A stretch of 64,000 bases of DNA from contig CAIIXF020000012.1 of NCBI GenBank assembly GCA_903813345.2, positions 14,118,932 to 14,182,931 of the forward strand. The letters are read 5' to 3'. Positions 37,676-49,882 of the stretch are shown in pieces (the first letter of the stretch is position 1; every line of letters starts with the position of its first letter). Source of the DNA: Owenia fusiformis (Eukaryota; Annelida; Polychaeta; Sabellida; Oweniidae). The notes beneath the pieces were generated by a model. The model was not told the DNA's origin. It ran no database searches and was given only the letters and a program-made list of their open reading frames with translations. The position numbers and the translations under genes were made by a program.

Positions 37676-38026
37676 ACTATAGTAAAATATTTGGATACAA
37701 ATTAACCTCTTTGTAGGTTAAAATAAAACATCCCTCCGACAGAACTTCATCCATTTTGTTATAAAGATGTTACCTCCCTCTAGTCAGGTTGGCTGATGAA
37801 ACAACCTTTTTTTGGGTTGCAAAGTTGGCCGAACGGTCTAGAGTGCCAGAACGAACTCAGCAAGGCGATGACGTCCAAGAGGTAGTGAGTTTGAGACATG
37901 TGAGCTCCTTGTGTTTATTCATTTACATCTTTATAACTACCAGGTAGGGACCAGTGATCTGAGGGTAACCCTGTTACTGATATTTCTAAATGTGACCACT
38001 TTACTCTTGTATCAAGTATATTTAGA

Positions 38027-38198
38027 TACACTCCCCTGCATAAGTCTGACAACCTGAAGTTCTCTTTTGGAAGCTTGTTTATGTTTGGCGATTTAAAATA
38101 TAATAATTTTTTTTATAAATTTCTTTATAAATTAAGGAATAAAATCAAGATTCATAGATTGATATGCTGGGGTTGTCAAACTTATAGAGGGGAGTGTA
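38027..38198. mobile_element. Tc1/mariner-type MITE (172 bp)
   Basis: tacactcccctgcataagtc and tgacaacc at the left; ggttgtcaaacttatagagg and ggagtgta at the right, inverted over ~27 bp with TA at both edges. Confidence 0.75.
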
Positions 38199-38539
38199 TG
38201 TTTATTGGGGTGGGGTGGAGGCCTTTATGTAAAACTATTACTTTAAGAGTATGTTTGAATGAAGTAAATGTACAAGATTGCCTGAAAAACAAATATTTTT
38301 GTTGGAATATGTTGTAGAATTATGTAAGAGTTGTGGATGTCTGTAAATACCAAATCTGAATAGGGAGCTTGATAAAGATGGATAAATAGATGGCACTAGT
38401 AGTTCTGGTTAGGCTAGACTATAATATTATACTTTTTATACTTCAATGGCATATAACTAGATGATCATGTTGATATTCAGATTTGGATTTAACATTATAA
38501 TTGTTATCCTTAAAACATTGTGCAAATGGGGGAAAATGT

Positions 38540-39090
38540 GAGAAATATACTTGTATTCTAAGAATATACTATCATTGTGAGGAAAATACTTGCAAGAAAA
38601 ATAATTGGATTCTGAAAAATATACTTGTATTATAGGAATATACTTGTATTGTGTGGAATTTAGGGTTTTAGAACCGTTAGGGATTTATTTGGGTTGTGAG
38701 AAATATACTTGAATTGTTGGAATATACTTGTATTGTGAGGAAGACACGTGCATCGTTGGGGATTTATTTGGATTGTCATGGTAAAAAAAGTTTGGCGAAT
38801 ATACAGGAATATATAGCCAATCCTTCAGCTCCATTGACTTCTATACAAATGCTTCGCTAGGTATGTAATACTAAAAGGATATACTTGGTTCGTGAGAAAT
38901 ATACTTGTATTGTAGGAATATACTTGTAACGGAGGAACACGTTTGTATTGTAAGGAATATACTTGGATTGTGAGGAACATACTTGCATTGTTAGGAATAT
39001 ACTTGGATTGTGAGAAATATACTTGCATTGTAAGGAATATTTTGGGGTTTTGAGAAATATACTTTAACTGTGGGAATATATTTGGATTGT
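38540..39090. repeat. ~20-25-bp repeats, 'gaatatacttgtattgtgag'
   Basis: Degenerate copies of gaatatacttgtattgtgag, interrupted near 38790-38870 by unrelated sequence. Confidence 0.8.
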
Positions 39091-39130
39091 GAAAAACTAA
39101 TACTTCTATGGTTTCAAGGCACTACCAAGG

Positions 39131-39239
39131 TTGACCATCTGAACTTTATAGCCATGCATTACAGAGAAATAATGCACAGCAAAACAGCAATTTTATTGAT
39201 CAAGAGTTTCATACAATACACATAATTCAGATGGTCAAT
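39131..39239. mobile_element. Small MITE-like hairpin
   Basis: ttgaccatctgaa at 39131-39143 is exactly inverted at 39227-39239. Confidence 0.5.
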
Positions 39240-39374
39240 CTAATTCTCATTTTTACAACAATTAACAAACAAAATATCTAAATAGAAAATAAAGAACAAC
39301 ATCAAAACAACATTTATAGATCATTACTATATATACATAATTTATTTCACACATGGTTATATACATATTGCATC

Positions 39375-39775
39375 ATATGTTCATATTATACTGGAAATAT
39401 GTTCATATTATACTGGAAATATGTTCATACTATACTGGAAATATGTTCATATTATACTAGAAATATGTTCATATTATACTAGAAATATGTTCATATTATA
39501 CTTGAAATATGTTCATACTATACTGGAAATATGTTCATATTATACTTGAAATATGTTCATATTATACTTGAAATATGTTCATATTATACTTGAAATATGT
39601 TCTTACTATACTGGAAATTATGTTCATATTATACTAGAAATATGTTCATATTATACTTGAAATATGTTCATACTATACTGGAAATATGTTCATATTATAC
39701 TAGAAATATGTTCATACTATACTGGAAATATGTTCATATTATACTGGAAATATGTTCATATTGTTCTGGAATTAT
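39375..39775. repeat. 22-bp minisatellite, ~18 copies
   Basis: Unit tatgttcatattatactgga plus aa, with tact/tatt and ctgg/ctag/cttg variants. Confidence 0.92.
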
Positions 39776-42700
39776 GTACATCTGATCTTTGGGGACAGTT
39801 CTTGAAAATATAAAGAACTGTAAAATGCATCGACTACTAAATGGATTTTCATGAATCAAGTTCCATGATATTTTTAACATATGCCATATCAGAAATCTTT
39901 GTGCAATATTCATGAACATTCATGAACTCAATTGTGACTTTGAAATGGCTAGATGTGTGTACAAGATGATTATAGAAGATTATAAAAATTGTCCCTCATT
40001 TAATTTTGGCTATTGTATGGTTTGAAATAAATGACTTGATGGTTTGTTGGCAGTAATGGTAATGAAGAACCAAACTCTAAAACCCAAATTTGGAACAACT
40101 TGTTATATTGGGAGGGTATACCTAGACCCAAAATACTTTTTTCTTTCAAATTAAAGGCAGTAAAGAAAATATCAAAATGATCCCATTATTACTGACAAAG
40201 TTATTCGAAAAATAGAGTGTTGTATCATTGGGTCACCCTGTATTATATTAAATTGTTGAATATTATATTTATATTTGCCATTCTAATATATTGAATAAAT
40301 ACTTCTCTTATAATGGATTAGAAGTTGGTGTAATGGTTTCAATTTCCAAAATTCAAAATATTTTTATGCAATTTATTCTAATTCAATAATGATACAATTA
40401 CATATCTGCTTTAATTTTCAATATTTTTTTCTCGTAATCCACTCAAAGAAAATTTAAAATACAATAATGAATTTTACAAGGGACTTTTTAACATGATGTA
40501 CATCATTTTACACATGCTGAATTATTTACAAAAAGTGTCATTGTTGTGAAATGTAAGGTTCATGTAAAAAATGATTCTTCATAATGGTGTCCAAATATTA
40601 ACAGTACTACAGGGTGACCCAAAATGTAATCCTCTAATTTTGGAAAAACATCTAATTGTGGTTTTCTTTTTGAATTTTCTTTTAAAGATTGCTATGTGTA
40701 AACACCATAGACAATTTAAGAAGATTCCACAAAAATTGAAAGTTGTTCTAAAATTAGATGATTAAGGTAACCATCATTTGAAAATCATTTGATTTTCTCA
40801 TTCACTTGATCACCACACTATCATTTAGCACTGACCCATAATGAAATTAAATTGATTTTTCTTAAGTGCTGATATTTGGACAACATATATTAGAATGTAT
40901 GAATAAGTTTCAAGAAATGAAAATTCAAAAATGTAAATATTTTACAAACTTACATCAAAAGCAAGAAATTAATGTGAACTAAAATCAGTTTAATCACCAT
41001 AGCAACATAAATACAAAACAAACAAAACAAATGTTTTTCTGGGGAGGATTTTTCAACGTGACATTTTGTAGTTTCTATTTTTAGTCCCAAAACTGATCTT
41101 TGAAATTTCTAGTCTTATGCTATTCAACACATAACGAATTAAAGCTGAATTGAATTCATTTCTATCTATCTAGAGAGGGCAGGGTGAGAGTATTTTGATA
41201 TTTGATTTTGTATTTGTGTTGCCAAGGTAGCGATGCAAATCATAAATATAGTTTACAATACAACAGTCATTAACAAAGTTTTGAGTTCCATAATAGCCAA
41301 ATATTGTATATGAGACATGAAATCAAAATCAACAAAAATGATAAACAAAAGAAAAAAAAGAAGAATGTATGTGTCAAAGAACTCAAACCCTTGTTTAAAA
41401 ACTAAAATAAATGCAAATAACAAAATCTTATTTTCTAACATCTATTTCCATATTTTGTATATCTATTTCCATATTTTGTATATCTATTTTCATATAAGAC
41501 TGATGGCCATGAAGAAAAGGCCTATACAACATTTATTCTCATAAGATAAGGCCACAATCTCTTGTGTTTCACACTAAATTCTACATATAACCCTTTTTGT
41601 TTAGTGTTTGGGTACAAAAAGTATGTTCATTAACCCTTTTAAGTAAAGCCTGTAAAACGGAACATCTCTATAACTAGTATGAATGTTATTTAATGTAATA
41701 TGTTACTAGGTTGTGTCAATAAATAAAAAAAATATAACTGATACACTACTATGAGTGAACATTTTCCAAAGTCATTAAAAAATTTAAAAAAAGGTATTCC
41801 ACTTACGCAAGTTCTACTGTAATCTCAAAAAGTATATTTCAATAAAAAGAATGTTTGTGGGTTGTAAGTTATAACAATCTAAATTACACGTAGAATCAAA
41901 TGTGAAATGTTTGAGATTGGGGCCATGACAGTAATCTGTACAAAAGGCCTATACAACATCTATTCTTAATAATAGAACTAAGGCCTTAATTCTTTACAAG
42001 AAACCTATAAACCATATATTTATAAGGCCATGACAATTTCTTTACAAGAAGGCCCTGTACCAATGAACATGAAACTCCCTTGGATAGTGAATTAAGGCCA
42101 TGACAATGTTTATACAAAAGGCCCGAACATTAAACTCCCTTGAATAGAGACTGCAATCATATGTACATATTGACTTAATATCGCATCATACTTGTATATC
42201 ATAACTATATAAAATTTCTCAAGGTCAAGTAAATCAAATCATATTCAAAAATCAGTCTAGTGACAGACCCAAGAAAACATGTTCAATTAAGAAGTTGGTC
42301 TTTCATGAGAAATAATAACCTTTGAAAAGTGATAAGTATACCTCACTCTTAAATAAGAGTCATAGCACATATAAGCATCCCTTTATAAGTCCCTCGGGTA
42401 GTATTTCTTGGGAGTGCATTAAACTGTATTTGGCCCCTAAAATAGCACCTTGTCTTAAAAACTTATTAGTAAATAAGAAACTCATTTCAGCACCATAATG
42501 CAATGTTCACATGCATCATGGGATGGATGAGGCTCCTGTGTTAGTAAATTAAAGTGTTATTTAAGTTTTAGTCGCAAGCATCCACTGTCTTACAGTAAGT
42601 TAGATTTTAAGTCAATTTTTAATCTCAGTTTATAAATAGTATAAGCAAATGGATTAAAATGTGTTTTCATTATTGCCTTTTGTACTCTCCCAATATTTTG

Positions 42701-43339
42701 AAATATAACCACACAAACCAATGCAGAATTTATGTAGTAGAACTATGCCCATAGATATCGTATATTATTATATCACTGTCATATTCCTCACTCTCTGATT
42801 GGTCCATGTCCAACATGTGACCAAAAAATAACAAGCGATTTTCAACAGAAGTCACATGATTTAAATGAGAATACACTTTCGAACCTCCCATTTTATATTT
42901 GACAATTTTTTGCTTTTCACTTTCATAGCTGTTATCAAAATAACTGAAATGATAAGAATCAGATTGTCTCAGACTCAAATTGTCGCATTTCAAAAATCCA
43001 AATAAAATATTTGTTCAAAATAAAATTTCCAGTACCAGTGTGTGCACTTTTTTTCAAGGTGGACAAATGTGTTCTACTACAATTTCTGAGGTTTGATTTG
43101 TATATTTAGATATTTGGCAATGTTCCACTCCAAGTTTCTAGTCTCACAATTCCCATGTGGTTGCTCATGTTAAATTAACATGTGGTAAGTCATGAATGGA
43201 CTTTACCCATTTCAAATAAGCCCAATTTCCATTTTAAATTTGAAGTAGGAAATGGGACGATTTAACCAGAGAACCATTTGAGAATTGTGGGAAATGCAAG
43301 AGAAAGCCATAAGAGTCCCATGCAGATAGATGGCGCCTA

Positions 43340-43426
43340 TCAACGACGTAATCCTACGCTAAGTGCAATTATTACTCCAATAACAACTAAAAGTCCAATA
43401 ACACAGGCAATGATGAAAATCTTTTT
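43340..43426 (-). CDS. STX1: Syntaxin-1 terminal exon 2 (membrane anchor)
   Basis: A - strand exon with a tttacag acceptor. It reads KKIFIIACVIGLLVVIGVII, then ALSVGLRR and TGA (43342-43340). Phase 0, directly following KARR of the SNARE exon. The KK pair completes the basic cluster and a ~20-residue hydrophobic helix follows. It is the longest of the four (28 residues) and unusually ends with two arginines on the lumenal (or, after exocytosis, extracellular) side. One cysteine sits near the cytosolic face. Confidence 0.92.
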   Translation of the reverse strand, partial: KKIFIIACVIGLLVVIGVIIALSVGLRR

Positions 43427-45164
43427 CTGTAAATAAACAAACAAACAAATAAACAACTAGATGAATGATTAAATAAAAACAAAGAAATAAAATAAAGCAG
43501 AAGAAAATTAATTTTAGTCGCAGCGTTTTTGTAATCTGAACTCATGCACGACATTCTCCCCAGTGCAATAAAAGCACAGAACACACCCATCAAAAAGAAC
43601 AGAATTTCACAACTGCTGTTTGCAACATGGGAGAGCTTGCCGTGAAATTATCATTCAAATCACAAATCAAAAAAAATATGATGAAGCATAGCAACTATAC
43701 CACCCCATGCACATAGACCTTTTTCTAGAAGAGAACACAACATAGAATATTAGTGAACAGCTAAAAGAATAGAAGAATTAATACATCTATCACAAGCTCC
43801 AGTTAATACATATAGTTGTTATATATGAGGGGTGATCATGAAGTTTTCATATATATATATATCTTTTATTGACTCAATAACCATGTCATGTAAATGACAT
43901 ATCAGTCAACAAATATCCCTCTTTTTTGTTTTTCAATACTTTTATGAATTTTCACAGAATGTACATTATAGAATTTATACAATAACGTGTTGATCCAACA
44001 AAAGATGTAGTAATACACAAACAGGAAAAATAAATAAACAGTACAAAGAGAGATATTATGAAAACTTTATAACCACCCCTCGTATAAGCACGAGAAAGTT
44101 ATTAGTAAGAATCAGGAGTAGCAGGCAATTCTAAAAGATCTCCCTTGTCAGTTTCATTTCTATTCTTTCTCTCAAGAATTTCAATGCTTTTGATTTACTA
44201 GAATTTTAATATAATTCAGATTGAGAAATTCATGCCTGTTTACTTTATTCCTTGCTGATTCCACTCTTTTAAAACATGACATATTTTCTGTTAGAGTACA
44301 TTTTACATTAAGCATGTTTTTGTTTTAATGAAAGAGACAATCAACTGTTAAAACTATAAGTATTTAAATTAGTTTTTTTAATTAGTAATATAAGTATTTA
44401 AATTAGTTTTTTAACTAATAATAAGTGCAATTTAGCTTTGAATGCAATCACAGAAAAGGGTGCTTTCAAAAATTATTCAAAATATACAAGATGTACTTGC
44501 TTATTTTGCTTATTTTTCATCGATTTATAAATTGTATTTTTCAAAAATCACACATGAACACATTAGAAATCAATTTTGATTCAATTGACTATTTATCGCT
44601 TTTTACAAATCTATACATTTTATACAGTATTTACATTCTGTTGAATTCAATATTATAATTGAAAAGATTAAAGTTAAAATGTATATAATATATATGATGG
44701 CCTTGTCAAATGTTCTACAATATTTGTTCATATTTATTTTAATGTTATTAAGTGTAAACTGAAGAAACGATCACAGTTTCGACAAATTCATGGAATATCC
44801 GACTTTTCTGTATAACTATACGATTTCTGTATTTTTAAACCATACCATGCCTTGATAGAACTTAATTTTGGTCAAGCAATCGTTTTTTGTAATTTTCGAA
44901 AGATTCCATCCTTCTGAAGCATGAGAAAATGGTCGTGGAAAAAATTGTCCATGTGGTCATGTCAACTCACAACTTTTCACTTTAAACTTGGAATTACTTT
45001 CTCATATCCACTTCCCAAATTACAATATACTCCAAATTACTTTTAGTACACCATTGTACAGAGGGTTTAGGAATAGTCCCCATAGAAAAGTGCCTACAGA
45101 CATAATGATTGGTCCATACTTTTTAACATTTTCCTAGATATGATTCAGGTGTATAATTATGCCT
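43427..45164 (-). other. Syntaxin region between terminal exons 1 and 2
   Basis: Holds the MITE at 43825-44085 and a dispersed repeat near 44215-44290. The rest is AT-rich without recognisable exons, partly 3' UTR of terminal exon 1. Confidence 0.55.
43825..44085. mobile_element. MITE, GAGGGGTG ends
   Basis: atgaggggtgatcatgaagt followed by tttcat at the left; atgaaaactttataaccacc followed by cctcgtat at the right, inverted over about 25 bp. TIR related to the element at 23270. Confidence 0.7.
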
Positions 45165-45245
45165 TTATAGAGTTGTACTTAAAACTACAATGAGTATAAT
45201 AATTGCTATAGCAACGCAGACACAAAGAATGATCAGGAACTTTTT
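45165..45245 (-). CDS. STX1: Syntaxin-1 terminal exon 1 (membrane anchor)
   Basis: A - strand exon with a gtttcag acceptor. It reads KKFLIILCVCVAIAIIILIV, then VLSTTL and TAA (45167-45165). Phase 0. The KK pair completes KARRKK and the hydrophobic helix carries two cysteines two residues apart at its cytosolic half, the position where vertebrate syntaxin-1 is palmitoylated. It is the nearest of the four anchors to the SNARE exons (about 4.4 kb). Confidence 0.92.
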   Translation of the reverse strand, partial: KKFLIILCVCVAIAIIILIVVLSTTL

Positions 45246-45336
45246 CTGAAACAAAAAATAAACAACATTTATATAAAATAAATTAATAAATCAATAAAGA
45301 AACAACATATATATTTTTACCAAAATAAAGCACATA

Positions 45337-45542
45337 TACAGTAACACCTGTCGAAGTGAACACCTCTCTATAGTGAAAATTAAGGCCCCTGGTAAACACA
45401 TATATGGTACATACTCCATTGACCGATGTGTAAAAAACTTGTTGACGTGAAAATCTCCCCCTGTGACCGCATTTTTGTATTTTTAAAGGTGTTCATTAAA
45501 GGTGTTCATAAAAGGTGTTCATTATTCACAGGTTTTACTGTA
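45337..45542. mobile_element. Pogo/Tigger-type MITE
   Basis: Left end tacagtaacacctgtcgaag, right end ttcacaggttttactgta, inverted. Inside the right arm aaggtgttcatt is repeated three times. Confidence 0.65.
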
Positions 45543-47821
45543 CAAGCATTTGTATAAACTTAATGTAAAAACAACATTTATATGTAATAACTAATATCAA
45601 GAAATGATGTTTGTAATCATTTTAAATAGAAACAACATTTATATATAATGAATTCTAATACAAAGATACATGTACAACATTTATACATAATGATAGAAAA
45701 ATAACATTTAAATAATATTTAAATGTAATAAAATGCTTTTTAATTGTATATTAATAAAGAAATAAAACATATAGTAAAATTACAGCAAAATAATATATAG
45801 AAAATAAAATAATAAAAATCATGGCTCAGTAGCAAAAAGGGTGCAATAAAAACAAATACATGCAAGTAGTAGAACAAGTTAAAGCATAAATGAGTAGAGG
45901 TATAAATGTAGAAACAATAGAATCATGTCACAATGAATTTTCTTTATATAGATTTCAATTGATAAGGAATTTAAGCAAGGAATTAAGCAAGGGTGTGCTT
46001 TATATGTTAAGTGTTTAATAGTTCAATACTAAGGCTAAGGTCCACATTCAAATCCTGCAACAATGTTATTTTGAATCTATTATTTTAGTTTTAGTTTTGA
46101 CTAACACATTATCCCAATTCAATGACTATTATGTTATGCAATGTTTGTGTGTATATGGTGTAATTGTACAGCTGCTGTGTATTATTGTACAGCTACTGTG
46201 TGTTATTTACAGCTTCTTTGTATCATTATACAGCTATTGTGTATTATTATACAGCTATTGTGTAAGATCATTGTTTCATTAGTAATGTTTGTGCAGTCAT
46301 CGAAGAAGGGTGCTGGACAAAATATGTTGGGGTTGTTACGTAAAAACAAAAGAGCAGATATAAAGTCAGAAATTGGGAATCAATATTGAAATCTTTTCAC
46401 CATTTTCTGACCCCATATTTTGGTTTTGATAATCACTTTTTAATTCAAATGTCCTTTCAAATTTTAATAGGATTAACAGAAGATCTGCGCTTTTATTAAC
46501 TTATTAAAATTCAACTATGGAATGGGATATATTAAGTGTAACAATATAAAAATGTTGGTTTAGAACACTTCTTTAAGGGGTTGTACTGGTATTAGCTAAA
46601 ATGACTAAAATGATATAGAAATAAACATAAGAGATGGGGAAGCTGTTGTTGTAGAGAATGGAAATAGAAAGATAGATCACAATCAGGATTTCCTATATCA
46701 TAGTAAAAACAAGTTGTAATAGCACATTAATTAATCATCAATAGAAAGGCAATATTTGAAAGCAACATAGAATGAATATAATATTCATGAATTCATATTT
46801 GATATAGCAGAAAAATAAAATACACCGAGTATGAAACAGCAATTACATTAACTGTGTCAAAGTCAGCTTTGGTTTAAAAAGATTTTAACACGTGATCCAA
46901 ATGGAAAATTAGTATTGCCACACTATTGGAGGGGAGTGTAGATTGAGAATTGAAGACATATTTGATATACAATTAAACATATAGTATAAAATTTCATGTT
47001 CATTTTATAACAATAATTTTAAATTATTCATAATGCCTCCATTTTGACCATGTATCGTTTCAAGAAAAGATGATGTCATACTTAATTAATGATGTCAGAG
47101 AGTTTATAATGTCAGTATGTATGTTATGAATAGAGGGCAATTATAAGAGTTATGTCAGTATGTTCATGTCGTGACTGGAGGGTAATTATAAGTGTTTGTT
47201 TTGATCTATAAGATATGAGGCCATATCTTACTACAGTCTGGTACAAAGCCATGGGAAAGAAATGATCCTAATTACTTTAAATATACCTCAATTCTCCCAT
47301 TGACTCACATTTTCAATAAACCTTGAAATGTGACCACCTGCTAACACAAACTGTTTTGTCAGGTCACAAAAGCATTCGGATATAGGCCTAACTAATTCTA
47401 ATATCTTATATTTTGGAAATTTCTCACACAGTATTTATATGTTAACAAAAAAAACACTGCATTTTGCGTCATCTATTGGTGGCCCTGAAGACATATTTTC
47501 CCGGAGCTTTGCACCAGACTGATTGGGTAAAAGGGGCATAGCACTGGTCTGTAGAAGCAGCTGTACTTCTAAGCATTAGCTACTAGTTCTGCCACAACCT
47601 GCAGGAGATGTTATGAGGAGGGAGGGGGTAGACTTTAATATGTCCCTTAATCTGTGACTCATGGATGAACTTACTATGAAAAAAACATCAAATATCTGAT
47701 TATCTATCAACTTTTAACATGTGAAATTTTTCGCAGGTATCTTTTCACAGATATAGGGACATTTTATCGACAAAAGTAAAGAAGTAATAGAGAATCATTT
47801 CTCTTGCTAGTACAACTTGAT

Positions 47822-48679
47822 GTACAGTTAAACCTGCGAACAGGGAATGCTCTTGGGACTGGAGGAAACTTTCCTTGTTCAGAGGTTTTCCCTATAGAGA
47901 GGGGCCACACTTTCAGCAAACTCAAACTTGCCGAATAAGCATATTTGTATATATATTGATTGATTGTACAAATGCCGACTCCATACTTGGTTATGTTTTC
48001 CCCATGTTGAGTTTAGCTGCTGTTAGCGTCTGATGATGTCCAGTTGATGTAATTATTGATATGATGTGTAGAGATATAGTGCTAAGAACTGAATTTCAAG
48101 TTTCATCAACCCCATTTTATATCATTGATAATCTAGAAGTTGGATCAGTAAAAGATCTGAAGAGATTTGGCTCGAAATGACCATGTACTTACTTTCTGTT
48201 ATCTCCATAAAACAACTGTGTCATTCCCTAGATTATCACAACTGATTTGATGTAATTAGGTTTTTGAAAGGAAGAATTAGCTCATGATAATAAGTAACAA
48301 ACAGATTAGTATTAGTTTTAAAATAAATCAGGGTAATTAACAGTGGGTGGGATGCTACATCATGTAAGCAATTGGCTTATCTTAATCTCAATCATATTAA
48401 TCCAAACTTTTTATATTCAGATATTGGCTTAAGACTTTCACACCTCTGAAAAATAATGGAATATGCAGTGTCACCAATATTCCATATTCCTTGTTCACAG
48501 GTGAATTTTTATAATTTGCCCCAAAATAGTGTTCCTTGTTCCCTGTTCAAAGGTTTTCCCTACAGAGAGGGTTCGTTAACATGTAAGTCAATGGAAAAAT
48601 ATTTGGTTCTTTTGAAAAGCATTCCTTGTTCATAGGTTTTCCCTACAGAGAGGTATTCCATCAGACAGGTTTTACTGTA
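47822..48679. mobile_element. Pogo/Tigger-type element with inner repeats
   Basis: Starts tacagttaaacctgcgaaca and ends agacaggttttactgta. Inside, ccttgttcacaggttttccc with tacagagagg recurs near 47873, 48540 and 48620. No transposase ORF. Confidence 0.6.
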
Positions 48680-49599
48680 TATATGACAATATATCTCAGT
48701 GCTTTTGTACAGCATTTTGTATATTTTTCTTTATTGCTGATTTTATGGCATTATATCTGATTAAATGTCTGCCATTTTACTTTATTCATTCTTCAACTTC
48801 ACTTTGCATTCGAAAAAAAAATATACATGTATATAAACAAATTTCAAGGTACAAATAGTGTGTACTAGCAATAGAATATACTCTATACTACCATGTATAG
48901 CAAAGACACCATGTAGAATTATACTTTGTAGCTTGGTCTTACATCAAGTCCTCTTACTCCCCCACAAACACATGTTAGGGGAATTGATAACAAGGGGAGG
49001 GTAGAGACTTGATGGAAGATTTGTGAAGCCTCGGAATTTCCTATCAATACCAGGCAGCGCATTCATGCTGTGTTGGCCAGTGTCCCACACCTTACAGTCG
49101 TGCTATGGCCCATTCAGTTGTGCTGCAGCACATTAAGTAGTGCTGCACAATAAACTCAGCACAGTTGCACATTTTTCAGAAATTCTCTATCTCAGCCATG
49201 TTGAAAATTGTACTGAAATTTCCTGATAGAATCAACATAGCCAAGTGAATAATCAACAAATATTGCAGATTGGTAGAATCAAAATGTCATGACCAGATCA
49301 GATAAGCACTAGAATAAAACGTTTGCTTAGAAAAACTTGATATATGCTATTCGCATCAAATAGCAAAAGTTCATATTTCTATAACATAGTCCAGAATGGA
49401 ACGTTTTAGACTAAAATTTGATTTATTTCATATTTTTAACATAAAATTGTATAAATTTTACATCCATGGGTAACTGTTAAAGCTGTTTGTCTTTGTTTCA
49501 TTTTTATCAAAACTTATGGCTAAGAAGTGAATTTCTGAAAAAATGATAACACGAGTACGCTAGACAGACTGGCTGGCATCAACGGCCAGCAGCACTCAC

Positions 49600-49710
49600 C
49601 CGTCGTGCTTTACTCTGATATTTTACAGCTTTTTTGGTGTCCATTTTTGCAGTCTCTATGTAGTCCACGGACTGTTCTACATTGTATTCAATTCTATCGA
49701 TCATTTCTCC
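49600..49710 (-). CDS. STX1: Syntaxin-1 SNARE exon, copy 2
   Basis: A 111-nt - strand exon with a ttccag acceptor and a gtgagt donor. It reads [20 protein letters not shown], then [17 protein letters not shown]. It starts right after the zero-layer glutamine (end of LVESQ in the previous exon) and encodes the C-terminal half of the SNARE helix plus KARR of the juxtamembrane region. It is the nearly identical alternative to the copy at 49772-49882, differing at two residues (E for D in NV(E/D)QS, M for S in AK(M/S)DT). Phase 0 at both ends, so either copy fits, and using both would keep the frame while adding 37 residues. Confidence 0.96.
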
Positions 49711-49771
49711 CTGGAAATAAGGTTTTAAAGTAAAAACTTCTAGAAGAAAAGAGACAAATTGTTGAACTCAC

Positions 49772-49882
49772 CCGTCGAGCTTTACTTTGATATTTAACGG
49801 CTTTCTTTGTGTCTGATTTGGCCGTTTCTATGTAGTCTACGGATTGATCTACGTTGTATTCTATTCTATCAATCATTTCTCC
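49772..49882 (-). CDS. STX1: Syntaxin-1 SNARE exon, copy 1
   Basis: A 111-nt - strand exon with a tttctag acceptor and a gtgagt donor. It reads [20 protein letters not shown], then [17 protein letters not shown]. It is the first in transcription order of two tandem copies of the exon for SNARE layers after the zero layer. [17 protein letters not shown] matches vertebrate [17 protein letters not shown] almost exactly. The intron to copy 2 is only 61 nt, which could by itself prevent splicing of one copy to the other. Confidence 0.96.

Larger units (their letters stand above)
38199..43339 (-). other. Syntaxin intron between terminal exons 2 and 3
   Basis: Contains arrays at 38540-39090 and 39375-39775 and a small MITE at 39131-39239. 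Near 40228-40243 and 40607-40620, cagggtgaccca words lie in opposite directions, as outward-facing mariner-type ends. Between 41500 and 42130 a loose aaggcc/tatacaacat repeat recurs. No exon was recognised; part is 3' UTR of terminal exon 2. Confidence 0.55.
45246..49599 (-). other. Syntaxin intron before terminal exon 1
   Basis: Contains pogo-type MITEs (45337-45542, 47822-48679), a tandem 'ttacagctactgtgt'-like stretch near 46165-46260, a solo mariner-type end near 46917-46940 and a dispersed repeat copy near 48705. No exon recognised. Confidence 0.55.

Noticed and set aside
40228-40620. Mariner-type element between the two cagggtgaccca words.
   Set aside because: The ends face outward relative to each other, so they do not bound one element; partners were not found.
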